A program made the translations under genes and the position numbers. Below are positions 1 through 9,880 of a DNA stretch of 64,000 bases, in pieces. Position 1 is the first letter of the stretch. Each line of letters begins with the position of its first letter. This DNA is from Pyropia haitanensis (lineage: Eukaryota > Rhodophyta > Bangiophyceae > Bangiales > Bangiaceae), in contig SDUX01000010.1 in NCBI GenBank assembly GCA_008729055.1, positions 434,001 to 498,000 of the forward strand, read 5' to 3'. The notes under the pieces are model-generated. The model was not told the origin of the DNA, did no database searches, and saw only the letters and a list, made by a program, of their open reading frames with translations.

Positions 1-1304
1 GAGTCACCAGCGGGCCCGTTTCGGTTGCACTCGCATCGCGTTGTGGCGCCAAGCCGGATTGGACGGAAACGGCCGACAGTCAAGTCGCTGGAAATGGTCA
101 ATGGTCCGAAGAAAGACACAACGGCTGCGTGACAAGTGCACACAGCACAGACATTACAACACGGATAATCTCACAGCTTGAGCTTGTATTCATCTGGGTA
201 CTCCCTCGGGCCGCGTCTCCCACTCAGTCTTTGGCATCCTGACAACTGACACATGGGGGCGAATCTCTCGTGCAGAATCGTGCAACACCCCCTTTTTATT
301 GGGCAACGAGGACCCCTCCCGCCCCACGCCCGTGGCCCCACGGAGACGGGCTGCCAGCGCGCAGGCCCAGCCTGGTTGCCGCACACCGCACAATCCATGT
401 TCCGAAAGATGCACACGCAGCACCAACGTGGGGGGGGCGGGGGAGGAGGGCCTCGGTCCCGCCGTCTCGCTTTGTTGCGGACGCCGTGGCACGCGGGGAC
501 ACGGCCGCCGGCGGCGGCTGCGACGTGGTGGCGGAAGCACCGCCTCTCTCCACCGCGACGCCCTGCGCCCTGCGGGCCGCCTCGTGCTGGGCGCGTCCTC
601 TGCGCCGCCACCCCCGCCGCCGCCCGCCGCGCCCTCCCCACCCTTACGTCCGTCCTCTCCCCCCCCCCCCGCGTCCCCGCCGACGGTGTGTTGGCGAGGG
701 CGTGTGGGTGAGGGCGTGGCGGTCAGGGAGGGGGGTGCTGCGGTGGGCGGGGCCTCGCTCGGGCGCGTGCGTTTTGGGGGGGGGTGGTGCTGGGGGGAGG
801 GGGACGTCCTTGGCCCCCCGCCGTGGCGGTGCGCGCCGCCGCATTGTCGCGGCCGGCCGTTGTGGCATGGCCGCACCGCACGACGCATGCTGCTGCGTTG
901 CGGACGACGACCTCTCCCGTGCGGCGTTGGAGCCTGGTGAAGCGAAGGCCGCCGTGGCAGCGTCCGCGGTTGCGGGGGTGGCGGTTTCCGCTTTGGCGGC
1001 GGTCCCGGCGCGGCTGTTGTGCGCCCATTAGGCGCGGGTGAGGCGGTGGTGGTGGTGCCGCAGGCGTTGCTCGGTGGGGGGGGTGGGGGGGAGGGGGGGG
1101 GGGAGGCTTGTGGCTGCACAGAGGACGGGCTGGTTTGTGTCTGGGGTTCTCGGTGCTTGGGTGGGCGGGGAGGGGGGGCGGGGGCGGGGGCTGGCGCAGC
1201 GGGACGCGGGTCGGGGTGGTCTCCGGTGGGCCCTCGCTTGGTTTTCATTTCCTTGTTCCCCGTCGCGGCTCGTGCGGGTCCCGGTGGGGGCTGACGGGCT
1301 TTTG
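1..1304. other. Upstream region of the kinase gene
   Basis: No gene is supported here. Positions 1-300 have moderate GC. From about 430 onward the sequence turns into G/C runs and CCG/CGG-rich DNA. Several overlapping open frames on both strands encode only Pro/Arg/Ala-rich low-complexity peptides with no recognisable domain. The stretch most likely holds the promoter and 5' untranslated region of the kinase that starts at 1305. The kinase frame stays open upstream to 1038, but that extension is Gly/Arg-rich and looks like untranslated sequence. Confidence 0.5.
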
Positions 1305-4300
1305 ATGGGGAACTCCCATGGCGCCCCCGTGTGCGACCCCGTTGGCGGCAAGGAGCTGAGCACCGTGTTTAGCGAGCTGGACTCGGAGCACCATGGCTGG
1401 CTGACGCTCCGGGAGCTACTCGCGGCCTCCTCCGTCCCCGGCCTGGTCATGCCCCACTCCCTCCCCGTGCTCTACTATTTTGACACGGAGCACGATGGCA
1501 ACCTGACGCGCGAGGAGTTTGTCGCCCTCGTCCAGTACTGCCACTCGGAGAAGGTCAAGGCGGAGGCGGAGCTGCTGCGGGATAAGCGCTTCCGGGACTT
1601 GATCGCGACGGCGTCGGCGGGGGGTGTGAAGGACTGCTCCGTATCGGGGCGCTCGTCGTTTCGGCGGTTCAGCTCCTACTCGAACGTGCGGTCGGTGTAT
1701 GCCCGGTCGGCGAGCGCGTCCCACACCGACTCGGACGTGGAGGCGGGCTCCCAGGGCCTGTCGGGTCTGAGCCTGGGGGACGGTGGCAGCGGCCGCTTGG
1801 CGCAGTCGGGCAGCGCGGGTATGGGCGACCTGGGGGCGTGCAGCAGCGGCAGCATGCCGCCGCGGGCGCCATCGGGCGTGTCGTTGCCGCCGGGCGCGCC
1901 GCGGCCGGGGGCGGCGGGCGACGGCCCCACTGCGCAGCGTTGCCCGAGCATTGCGGCGCTCTCTTCTGCGGCCTCGTATGGGCGAAGCGAGTCACGCTTG
2001 ATGGATGCGGCAGCGTACGAGGGGGGCGACCCTCAGAGCGGCGTTGATGTCCCCCACAGCGCCCGGATGCCTGTGCCCGGAGCGGCGCAGGCATACAACA
2101 GCTTCCACTCGGATGACTCGGCCACGGAGCAGTCGTCATCGGTGTGTGAGGAGGAGGTGTACGATCAACGGGGAGCGTCCTCCCACGCAGGCACTTCGTA
2201 CGCGGCCTCTGGGCCGAGGCGGAGCGTGTATGTGGAGAGTGGATCGGAGCTGTATGACTTGCCGGATCCAGACGCGCTGGCCGCGTCGGGCATGCGCACG
2301 GGCCTGTCGTCGGAATCAGACAGCTCGTCGTCGTCGTCGTCGTCGTCTTCGGGGTCTTCCAAGTCATCGCGCAGCGCGTCGAGCTCGCGTCGTCGTGGGT
2401 ATCCGCGTGTGCTTGCACCGAGTGTGCCCGGCGCGAGCGGCTCAGAGGAGTACGACTTGCCGCCGCCACCGACCGGCGCCAACCCATCAAACGTGTACGT
2501 GGAGAGCGGGTCGGAGCTGTATGATCTGCCGGACCCCGACGAGCTGGCCGCGTCAGGGATGCGGACGGGCAATTCTTCCGAGTCGGACAGCCTGTCGTCC
2601 TCGTCGTCCTCGACAGAGGACGAGGCGCCGCATGAACATGACCGCGATGCGGATGCTGCTGCTGCGGCGGACGCGCGTGAGCGAGATGCGGTACCGAGTG
2701 TCGTCCAGGGTGACGGCTTTGAGCTGCCTGATATTGATGCACTGGCGGCGTCGGGCACGCGCCGTGGTGACGCGTCCCGAAGTTCGGAGAGCAACTCCGC
2801 TTTGAGCAGCGATGATCGGTCTGACACGCATCAGTCATCCCCTCGTGCGCGTCCCGAGGACGCGGTGAGCCCGTCGAACCTGTATGTGGAGAGCGGCTCG
2901 GAGCTGTATGATCTGCCGGACCCCGACGAGCTGGCCGCGTCAGGGATGCGGACTGGCAATTCTTCCGAGTCGGACAGCCTGTCGTCCTCGTCGTCCTCGA
3001 CAGAGGACGAGGCACCGCGTGAGCATTCCGCGGATGCTGCGGGTGCTGCTGCTGCGGCGGACGCGCGTGAGCGAGATGCGGTACCGAGTGTCGTCCAGGG
3101 TGACGGCTTTGAGCTGCCTGATATTGATGCACTGGCGGCGTCGGGCACGCGCCGTGGTGACGCGTCCCGAAGTTCGGAGAGTAACTCGGCTTCGAGCAGC
3201 GACGATCGTTCTAACGGCTCTCGATTGAGCGCTGGTGGCGGTGGCTTCCGATCCACCTCGCAGCAGCGGTCTCCCCCGCCGTCTCACCACCGGTCTGGGT
3301 CGAGAAGACACGTTGACTCGAGCTGTTCGTCGCGCAGCTGTTCAAGCGAGCGTAGCGACCGCAGTTCTCGACAGGGGGACGCTGGCGGCCCCGAAGAGGC
3401 TGGCCCGTCCGCAGCTCAGGGCGTCATGCCCGCCGAGGGCTCGTTCGTGCCGCAGCACAACCAACACGGCAACAGTGCTACACCGCCTTCGCCATTTTAC
3501 CCGGAGGCTGCGGCCGTGGCCGCCGCCGCGGTAGTTGCTGGCGGTTTGTCGGACGTGACCGCGGACCACGATGCCGCTGTCACTGCCGCAGCCGCTGCTG
3601 CGGCGACTGTGCAGGCGTCTGCGTCGGTGAATGATCGCACCATTGGGATGTTTTCCTCCCAACGAGAGTTTGACAGCGTTGCGAGCTCTTCTGGCCGCCT
3701 GCAGCGGCTGCGGTCAGACAGCGACACGAGTTTCACGGACAGCGACTTGTCGGACCACGTCGTGTCGTCTCTGGATGCCAAGTCGGTCACGGCGCTTGAC
3801 GCGGCGGTGATTGAGAAGGTGACGAGGGCCAACATTGCCAAGCTCGCGGACCAGCTGCACACGGAGGGCTCCCGCGAGGCGTTCATGCAGTGGCTGTGGC
3901 GGCTGGTGGACTCTAGCGGTACCGGGGTGGTTTCACTGGATGAGCTCCGCGTCTTTCTCGAGGCCCTCTCCGAGGATGGTATCGACCTGGAGGAGCTGGT
4001 GTTTTACAAGGAGCGGGGTGTGCCGCTGGAGGAGCGCATCCTTAACGAGTTTGACACCTCTCACTCTGGGCTGCTGACGCGGGATGAGTTCATGGTGCTG
4101 GCGGACCTGGTTACCCGGGAGTACGAGTTTTGGGAGAACCGCCACCTGGACTGCATTGGCGACTATGAGCTGGGCCGGACGGTCGGCCGCGGCTCGTCTG
4201 GTGTGGTGCGGGCGGCTATCCACGTGGTGACGCGGCGCAAGTTCGCGGTCAAGATCATCAAGAAGGGTAACTGCTCGGACCTGTCGCGGCTGGATCGGGA

Positions 4301-6821
4301 GATCCAGAGCTTGACTGTTGTGCAGCATCCTAACGTGGTGTCGCTGGAGGAGGTCCTTGACTCGGAGGACAACACGTTCCTGGTCATGACGCTGTGCGGT
4401 GGCGGCTCCCTGATTGATATCGTGCGCCTCTATCCTGAGGAGCGGATGCCCGAGGCGACGGCTCGTTTTTATCTGCGCCAGCTCTTTGACGCGCTCGCCT
4501 ACTGCCACGCGAATGGCATCTGCCACCGGGACGTCCGGTTGGACAACATCATGCTCGGCAACTCGGGGGTGCTCAAGCTGACTGACTTTGGTCACTCAGG
4601 GATCTACACGCCGGGCTGGGACCTGTTCTCCACGTCGCTGGTGGGATCGATTTTCAACCTGTCGCCCGAGCAGATTGCCGGGCGGTGCTACTCGGGTGAG
4701 AAGATTGACGTCTGGTCGGCGGGCGTGCTCGTCTACTGCCTGCTCGTCGGCCACCCTCCCTTTTACGACTCGGACACTCGCAAGCTTATCGACTCGATCA
4801 CGACGGGCACGTTTGAGATTCCTTCCTTTGTGTCGCCGTTGGCTGCCGACTTCATTCGTCTGATGATCAACGTCGTCCCTGATGACCGGCCACCATTAGC
4901 CACCATGCGTCGTCACCCGTGGTTCCTCGAGGGTCCGGAGAACGCGCCCGTCATGGATGTGGTGACCATCCCTGTGGATCCGCTCTACAAGTGGCGGCCG
5001 GACCTGGCCGAGATGATCATGGCGGGCACGATCCACGAGCACAACCTTCATTTCCATCTGTCGGACACGCACAACCCCAAGTCGTGTCCGGCCGATCTTC
5101 GGGGGCAGGACTGGGCGCTGAAGTGCTTGTGTCCAAACATGGACATCAAGTTCTCTGTCTCGCTCTTCACGAAGGAGCCAACGGAGATGGCGGTATCCAA
5201 TGGCCGATGCCCCATCTCGCGGCCACGACCGCCGGTGGCCCCGCGGGCCCGCAGCGGGGAGCCGACGCCTTCTCCGCGGTTGCTGATTTCCGAGGACTTG
5301 CCCAATGGCCGTGCTCTCCTCGCCGGGGAGTCGAGCCCTTCGCTGGCGGCGTTTGCGCGAACGGATGCCCTGGAGCTGGGTTCTGCGTCACGCCCGTCTG
5401 CTATGGGTTCCCCCGCTGCTCGCGAGGAGGGTGGACATGGACCCGGTGTGAACCCCATATTTTCTTCCGTACCCAGCGTGGACGCATCAGCTGGCGCGAC
5501 CTCATCGGAGCGGGACATGTCTGGCAGCGAGTGCGGCCTAATGACGCCCACCACTCGCCGGGCTTCCGTTCACGCACCGTACTCGTCAGAGGCGACTGGT
5601 TTGGACGCGGACGTCTCTCCGGCCATCAGGCTGAGTACGCCGGTGGCGGCGGCGCGTCGTGGCCGATTGGACTCTCCGTCAGCGTTTACCCTGTCGCCTT
5701 CGCGGTTGATGCGGTCTACAAGCGCGGTGCACCTGGCGTCAACCAGCTATCTGGACCTGGATTCTGGGGCGGACTTGCGAGTTGGCCTAGGCGGTGGTGA
5801 GGCGAGCGGTGGCGACGGAGGGGCTATGAGCAGCGACTGCCGATCGGAGCTGATGCAGCTCCTCCGCCGCTCCTGTTCGATGCAAGACCGCGGTGAGTTC
5901 ATGGCTGGCGCTCGCTTGAAGATGACCACCAGCCGCACCACCGATGCCTTCCCCTACTACTGCAGGTTGCAGCCTCCTCCACCTCCTCCGGCGCCTCCAC
6001 CTGTACCGCAGTTTTCGCACCCGGCTGGGACGCCCCTCCGCACGGCCACTGGGCGGTTGCTACGACCGTCATCCGCGGCAGACGACTCGTTTGCTGGGCT
6101 GGACGCGTCGGTAGCAGACGTGGGGAGGGAGGGCGTTGGCGGTGGTGTGAAGGTTGAGTCGGATGACGATGGCTACGAGGAGGACGGGGAGTGGAGCTCG
6201 GACGGCTCTGCTGAGCGACGTGGGGCCGAGCGCCGCTCCCGCCGTCGACGCCGTCGTGCCAGCGGTGGCACGCCCAACGCGCCCGGGCTCGCGGATGACA
6301 GCAATAGCGTGGCTATCCCGGTACCCCGCGCTGGAGCTGCCGAGGCTGGCGTGGCTGAGAACGGCCCTGGGGGCTCCCCCAGCTGGAACGTCCTCGCCAG
6401 CTCCCCCGTCGGTCCAGGCATTGTCGACCGCCTCTCCAAGCACCCGTCCAAGCGGTTCACGGCTCTGCAGCAGCCGCGGCGCGCGGGCGGCGCTGCTCGG
6501 CAGAGTGAGAGCGGCACCACCCCGGACGCTTGGCTGTCGAGTGTTCGGGAGGCGCCCGATGCCCATCCCGGCCCCGCTTACCCAGCGGACCTGCCGTTGC
6601 CCGAGACTTCCCCCGCCGTCGCGCCGGGTGGCGCACGGTCGGTCGAGCCGACATCGTTTCTGGACCGCCTCGAAGTGGACGACGACTTCCAGCCCTTCCT
6701 GGAGGTGCGCCTGCAAGAGGGGGAGAGTGGCCTCTTCCTCCGCATCTGCCGCAAGCTCAAGACCATCTGCGACACCAAGCTGGCGGGCGCTGCCGAGCGC
6801 CAAAAGCTCCGGGCTCCATAA
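1305..6821 (+). CDS. EF-hand protein Ser/Thr kinase, N-myristoylation motif
   Basis: Single-exon protein of 1838 residues. The chosen ATG gives an MGNSHG start, a classic N-myristoylation motif, so membrane attachment is likely. Two EF-hand loops lie at D26-E37 and D60-E71. A long Ser/Ala-rich acidic linker with duplicated segments follows, then a second EF pair at D869-E880 and D917-E928. The kinase domain runs from about 954 to 1207: Gly loop GRGSSG, AVK lysine K983, catalytic HRD aspartate D1076, DFG aspartate D1094, and SPE in place of APE. The catalytic loop reads HRDVRLDN, with Arg where HRDxK normally has Lys. The kinase lobe resembles the CAMK/SnRK group. Ca2+-responsive phosphorylation is inferred. 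The tail is Ser/Pro-rich, and a conserved-looking block near the C-terminus (FLEVRLQEG...) may be a KA1-like module (weak). All EF-hands precede the kinase, the reverse of plant CDPKs. Confidence 0.95.
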   Translation: MGNSHGAPVCDPVGGKELSTVFSELDSEHHGWLTLRELLAASSVPGLVMPHSLPVLYYFDTEHDGNLTREEFVALVQYCHSEKVKAEAELLRDKRFRDLIATASAGGVKDCSVSGRSSFRRFSSYSNVRSVYARSASASHTDSDVEAGSQGLSGLSLGDGGSGRLAQSGSAGMGDLGACSSGSMPPRAPSGVSLPPGAPRPGAAGDGPTAQRCPSIAALSSAASYGRSESRLMDAAAYEGGDPQSGVDVPHSARMPVPGAAQAYNSFHSDDSATEQSSSVCEEEVYDQRGASSHAGTSYAASGPRRSVYVESGSELYDLPDPDALAASGMRTGLSSESDSSSSSSSSSSGSSKSSRSASSSRRRGYPRVLAPSVPGASGSEEYDLPPPPTGANPSNVYVESGSELYDLPDPDELAASGMRTGNSSESDSLSSSSSSTEDEAPHEHDRDADAAAAADARERDAVPSVVQGDGFELPDIDALAASGTRRGDASRSSESNSALSSDDRSDTHQSSPRARPEDAVSPSNLYVESGSELYDLPDPDELAASGMRTGNSSESDSLSSSSSSTEDEAPREHSADAAGAAAAADARERDAVPSVVQGDGFELPDIDALAASGTRRGDASRSSESNSASSSDDRSNGSRLSAGGGGFRSTSQQRSPPPSHHRSGSRRHVDSSCSSRSCSSERSDRSSRQGDAGGPEEAGPSAAQGVMPAEGSFVPQHNQHGNSATPPSPFYPEAAAVAAAAVVAGGLSDVTADHDAAVTAAAAAAATVQASASVNDRTIGMFSSQREFDSVASSSGRLQRLRSDSDTSFTDSDLSDHVVSSLDAKSVTALDAAVIEKVTRANIAKLADQLHTEGSREAFMQWLWRLVDSSGTGVVSLDELRVFLEALSEDGIDLEELVFYKERGVPLEERILNEFDTSHSGLLTRDEFMVLADLVTREYEFWENRHLDCIGDYELGRTVGRGSSGVVRAAIHVVTRRKFAVKIIKKGNCSDLSRLDREIQSLTVVQHPNVVSLEEVLDSEDNTFLVMTLCGGGSLIDIVRLYPEERMPEATARFYLRQLFDALAYCHANGICHRDVRLDNIMLGNSGVLKLTDFGHSGIYTPGWDLFSTSLVGSIFNLSPEQIAGRCYSGEKIDVWSAGVLVYCLLVGHPPFYDSDTRKLIDSITTGTFEIPSFVSPLAADFIRLMINVVPDDRPPLATMRRHPWFLEGPENAPVMDVVTIPVDPLYKWRPDLAEMIMAGTIHEHNLHFHLSDTHNPKSCPADLRGQDWALKCLCPNMDIKFSVSLFTKEPTEMAVSNGRCPISRPRPPVAPRARSGEPTPSPRLLISEDLPNGRALLAGESSPSLAAFARTDALELGSASRPSAMGSPAAREEGGHGPGVNPIFSSVPSVDASAGATSSERDMSGSECGLMTPTTRRASVHAPYSSEATGLDADVSPAIRLSTPVAAARRGRLDSPSAFTLSPSRLMRSTSAVHLASTSYLDLDSGADLRVGLGGGEASGGDGGAMSSDCRSELMQLLRRSCSMQDRGEFMAGARLKMTTSRTTDAFPYYCRLQPPPPPPAPPPVPQFSHPAGTPLRTATGRLLRPSSAADDSFAGLDASVADVGREGVGGGVKVESDDDGYEEDGEWSSDGSAERRGAERRSRRRRRRASGGTPNAPGLADDSNSVAIPVPRAGAAEAGVAENGPGGSPSWNVLASSPVGPGIVDRLSKHPSKRFTALQQPRRAGGAARQSESGTTPDAWLSSVREAPDAHPGPAYPADLPLPETSPAVAPGGARSVEPTSFLDRLEVDDDFQPFLEVRLQEGESGLFLRICRKLKTICDTKLAGAAERQKLRAP
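2496..3230 (+). repeat. Tandem duplication of about 387 bp inside the kinase gene
   Basis: Two near-identical units lie head to tail, offset by about 387-390 bp. Each encodes VYVESGSELYDLPDPDELAA or its NLYVESG variant, a Ser/Glu stretch, then GDGFELPDIDALAASGTRRG. A third, partial copy of the first motif lies at about 2228-2300. Nucleotide identity between the two full units is high, so the duplication is recent or homogenised. The second unit is slightly shorter. Confidence 0.9.
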
Positions 6822-7243
6822 CACGAGCACCGCCGCCGTCGGGGATTCTTACCCCGTCAGAGCGGCCTTCTGTCGTGAGGGGGGCTTGTTTGGTGGGCGG
6901 CCAGTGCCGATTTGCCGTGCTGATGCCGTCGCCGCCGCGCCCCCTTTGGTCTCCCTGCGTGCTCAGCAGCACTTGGGGTCCTCCCTCTTTTCTGGTTTTG
7001 CACCTCTCTGTCGTTGCCACTTGCGTTTCCCTTTTTTACTGTTCCTCGTTTCTAGCCGTCTGTTGTGTCGATGTGGGTCTGTGCACTGGCGGGTAGAAGT
7101 AAACGAATCCCTCACACAATCCGCAGCGTACCCCTGCCCTCAACCCCACAGCCGTGTATCGCTCAGCCACCCAGCCAAGGCTGATGCTGTGGCTCGGCGG
7201 CGCAGACCCCCTTCGCCCCCGCCCCCACCCCCGCCTGCACCCA
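6822..7243. other. Convergent intergenic spacer (kinase and SPF27 3' ends)
   Basis: This stretch lies between two convergent stop codons. It is T-rich near 7000-7060 and otherwise unremarkable. It probably contains both 3' untranslated regions. No open frame with protein-like composition was seen. Confidence 0.5.
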
Positions 7244-8066
7244 TCATATTCTGTTTCCATTGGCACCGCCCTCCCCCCCCCCCACCGCTGGAGCGCCCCC
7301 CCCCCCCCCGCCGCCGCCGCCGTCGCCGTCGCCGCCGCCGCCGCCGCGGCGACGGCCTCCACCTCCACCACCGCCCCCGCCAGGCGCGCGTTCTCCCCCA
7401 CCCGCCGCCACACGCGGCGCTCGGCCGCGGCGAGGCCCTCAGCGGCTCGCCGCTGCGCCGTCGCGCGCCGCCGGTTGAGGGCGGCGAGGTCCGCCTCGGC
7501 GGCGGCGGCCGCCGCCTCGGCGCGCGCCACGTGGACGCCCACGTCCGCGGCGGCGGCCGCCGCGCGCGCCACCACCCCGCCGGCGCTGCCGCCGCCGCCG
7601 GCGGCCGTGTCGCCATCGCCGGCCGCGGCGGTGGCGGTGGCGAGGAGGTCCGCGGCGAGCGCGAGGCGCGCCTCGAGCGACAGCGGCGGCCGCGACGTTG
7701 GGGCGGCCGCCGCCGCCGGCGAGCTGTCACGGGCCTCGCCAGCCGCCGCCGCCGGTGCGGCGGCGGCGGCGCCAGCGGCGGCGGCGGTGCCGGCGGTGGC
7801 TGCGGCGGCGGCGGCGGCGGGGAGGCGGTCCACCCACGCCTCGTACGCGGCGGGGACGTACGGGACGGCGGCCATCTCGGCGGCGAGGAGCGCGTCCGCG
7901 GCGGCGGCGGTGGCGGCGGGGTAGGGGTCGGCGTAGGGGAGGGCGTCGAGGGGGGGGTGGCCGCGGTCCGCGGCGAGAGCCTCGACGAGGGGGGGGGGGT
8001 GTCCCCTGTTGGTGGGGGGGGCTCCGCCACCGGCACCAGCGCGGTGGACGCCGACGAAAAGTACAT
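7244..8066 (-). CDS. BCAS2: Pre-mRNA splicing factor SPF27 (BCAS2/Cwf7 family)
   Basis: Core subunit of the Prp19 (NineTeen) spliceosome complex, by family. The N-terminal part reads [20 protein letters not shown], matching the DALPYFDxGYE opening of SPF27. The C-terminal helical part (DLAALNRRRATAQRRAAEGL, then WRRVGENARLAGAVVEVEAV) aligns with the family's conserved coiled coil, including the LN-xxR and the Trp. The ATG at 8066 gives MYFSSASTALVP. Two frame switches are needed: near the G run at 7989-7999, between the Pro-rich start and DALPY, and near the C runs at 7296-7309/7273-7283, close to the end. Each is equivalent to one missing base. The stop is uncertain; the chosen one gives a GGANGNRI ending, about 274 residues. 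Poly-Ala insertions are extensive. The gene lies upstream of nothing on its strand and converges with the kinase. Confidence 0.78.
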
Positions 8067-8503
8067 GGTTCGGGGGCGGGGGGGGGGGGAGGAGGGGGGG
8101 CCAAAGCGGCGGCGCCGGAGGAACTCAACAAAAGTTGTCCGTGTGGGCCGAGGTACAGGGAGAGAGGGGATAAAAGGGAGGAAGGAGATGCAGCAACAGG
8201 GGGTGTGCGAACAAAGAGCGCGCTCACGCACTCGTGGGGCGGTAGGGGGGAGGGCAAGGAGGAAGGAGGGGGGGCGAGACGGGAGACGACGGGGTGTCGT
8301 TGCTCAAGGCGCGGGCCGCGGGCCGCCGTTTCATCCGCAAGAGTCGGACACGCGCAGCCTCGCACGTGCGCGCTGGGAATCGTTCGACGGCGATAGGAAA
8401 AGAACACGCGATAGGTCGGGATCTGCAGGACACAAGCAAGGGATGGGCGTCGGCGACCAAATGTACGTGTACAATACAGCATGCGTACGCCGCCGGCGCG
8501 CCG
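8067..8503. other. Spacer between RPC9 stop and SPF27 start
   Basis: Both flanking genes are on the minus strand, so this stretch should hold the RPC9 3' untranslated region and the SPF27 promoter. It contains a purine-rich plus strand (GGGAGG-type runs at 8070-8290) and no recognisable gene. Confidence 0.4.
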
Positions 8504-9007
8504 TCACGGGGCCATGGCGTCCTCCCCCTCCCCCCCCTCCGCTCCCTCCCCCCCTCCCTCCTCCTCTTCCTCCTCCTCCTCTTCGTCCTCTTCTTGCAAC
8601 GAAAACGGCTCCAACGTCGTGTCGATGAGGTGCAGCAAGTCCTGTCAAAGGGGCGGGGGGGGGGGCGGGGGGGGAGGGAGATTGCGACGACGGCGCGCAC
8701 GAGCACGCGCGGGGCCGCGAGGACAAGCGCCACGTCTGCCCATGTCAGTGGGGTTCTGCCTCCATCGGAAACGAAAAGCAGCAGAGAGAGAAACCGGAAA
8801 ATAAAAAAACACCGGCAGCAGGGCAGCTGCGGTTCATGCCTGCCGATAGCCGCGCAAGAAGGACGCCAGCCCGGCCGGCGGACCTTTGCCGGCGACACAG
8901 CACTGCACGCCAATGACCCCCCCCCCCCCCCCCGCCATTCTTCCCATGCGAGGCAAACACACCGCCACCACGCGGTAGCGCGCGCGCACACGCCAGAAGA
9001 GCGGATG

Positions 9008-9041
<34 letters not shown>

Positions 9042-9443
9042 CAGCGCCACCCGCCCACACAACGCACCGTCACCTGCTTGTCCGTAAACCGCAGCCGCAC
9101 CCCCTCCACCACCGCGTACAAGTTCACCAGCGTCGTCACGCGGAGGTTGACCAGCTGCACCACCTCCGCGGGCGTCAGGTCCCACCCCGCCCGCAGCGCC
9201 GCGGCCAGCGCCGCGACGGACCCGACCGTCTGCGTCGACGCGGGCGTCGCCGCTGCAAACGCAACGTACGCGTCGGCGGCGGCGGTGGAGCGGGCGGGGG
9301 GGGGGGGGGGGGGGGGGGGGAGGCCGCCGCCGCCCCGGCGGTGAGGGGGGGGGGGGGGGGGGGGGGGCCGCCGCGCGCTGGCGGAGGAGGTCGAGGACTT
9401 CAACGTCCGCGAGGGGGGTCGTCGCGTCACTCAAGACGCGCAT
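8504..9443 (-). CDS. RPC9: RNA polymerase III subunit RPC9 (CRCP / Rpc17), two exons
   Basis: Pol III subunit of the stalk that pairs with RPC8. Exon 1 (9443..9068) begins MRVLSDATTPLADVEVLDLL, matching the family's LxxxEVxxLL start. After a Pro/Gly linker come STAAADAYVAFAAATPASTQ and LTPAEVVQLVNLRVTTLVNL, which correspond to the LTkaEklQLLNxRP HRDC-like core. Intron 9067..8642 uses GTGCGT and ends in ACAG. Exon 2 (8641..8504) gives DLLHLIDTTLEPFSLQEED followed by an acidic tail ending MAP. This donor was chosen because QVTDLLH then aligns without gaps with human QIEALLH. The linker crosses two plus-strand G runs (9296-9320 and 9345-9367), across which the frame changes; one missing base in each run would reconcile it. 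Predicted length is about 171 residues, against 148 in human. It is divergent from Sec24. Confidence 0.86.
9008..9039 (-). repeat. A32 / T32 mononucleotide tract in the RPC9 intron
   Basis: An uninterrupted run of 32 A on the plus strand, read as T32 in the RPC9 transcript, starts 28 nt inside the intron from the 5' splice site. It is the longest A/T run in the window. Confidence 0.95.
9296..9367 (+). repeat. Paired long G tracts (G25 and G23) in RPC9 exon 1
   Basis: G runs at 9296-9320 and 9345-9367 flank a short CCG-rich spacer. In the gene they encode a poly-Pro linker between the first helix and the core of RPC9, and they coincide with the reading-frame change. Confidence 0.95.
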
Positions 9444-9880
9444 GGTGGGCGGCAGGGGGGGGGGGGGGAGGGGGGACGCCGACCGCCGCCCGCCGTGCCA
9501 CAATGGTGGCGGCCGCGGCAGAGCCGCGCGGCCGAGCCGCCGACCGACCGTCGGCCGCGTGGCCGACAGCGATGCACCGAGCCACCGCGCGCGGTGCAGG
9601 CAGCGGGGGGTCTGCTGGCAGCGAGCGCCGGTCCGTACCCAACCGGCCGGCGTCTGGATCTCCCCGCCACGCCCGCGTGGCGATCCGCAGCCCCAACACG
9701 CCTACCCGCCTGGTGACAAGGACTGCCGCGGCTGGCCCGCGTCGGCTCCCCCACCACGCCCGGCGTCCCCCCTCATGGGAACCCCCCCCCCCTCCCTTTT
9801 CTGCAACGCCACGCCACGACGACGACGACCACCCCCAGCGGCAGCTACGCCAACGCCGTCGCCAGCCGCCGCGTGCGGCG
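9444..9880. promoter_or_regulatory. Divergent promoter region, RPC9 / Sec24
   Basis: This stretch separates the minus-strand RPC9 ATG (9443) from the first plausible plus-strand Sec24 ATG (9881). It is less repetitive than its surroundings between 9490 and 9780. No TATA element was recognised. Part of it may encode an N-terminal extension of Sec24, because the Sec24 frame stays open upstream. Confidence 0.4.

Noticed and set aside
190..1248. Long minus-strand open frame of about 350 codons
   Set aside because: Pro/Arg/Ala low-complexity composition, no domain, and it overlaps the kinase leader; high GC makes such frames common.
1038..1304. In-frame upstream extension of the kinase
   Set aside because: Gly/Arg-rich with G runs, while the ATG at 1305 gives a textbook MGNSHG myristoylation start directly before the first EF-hand.
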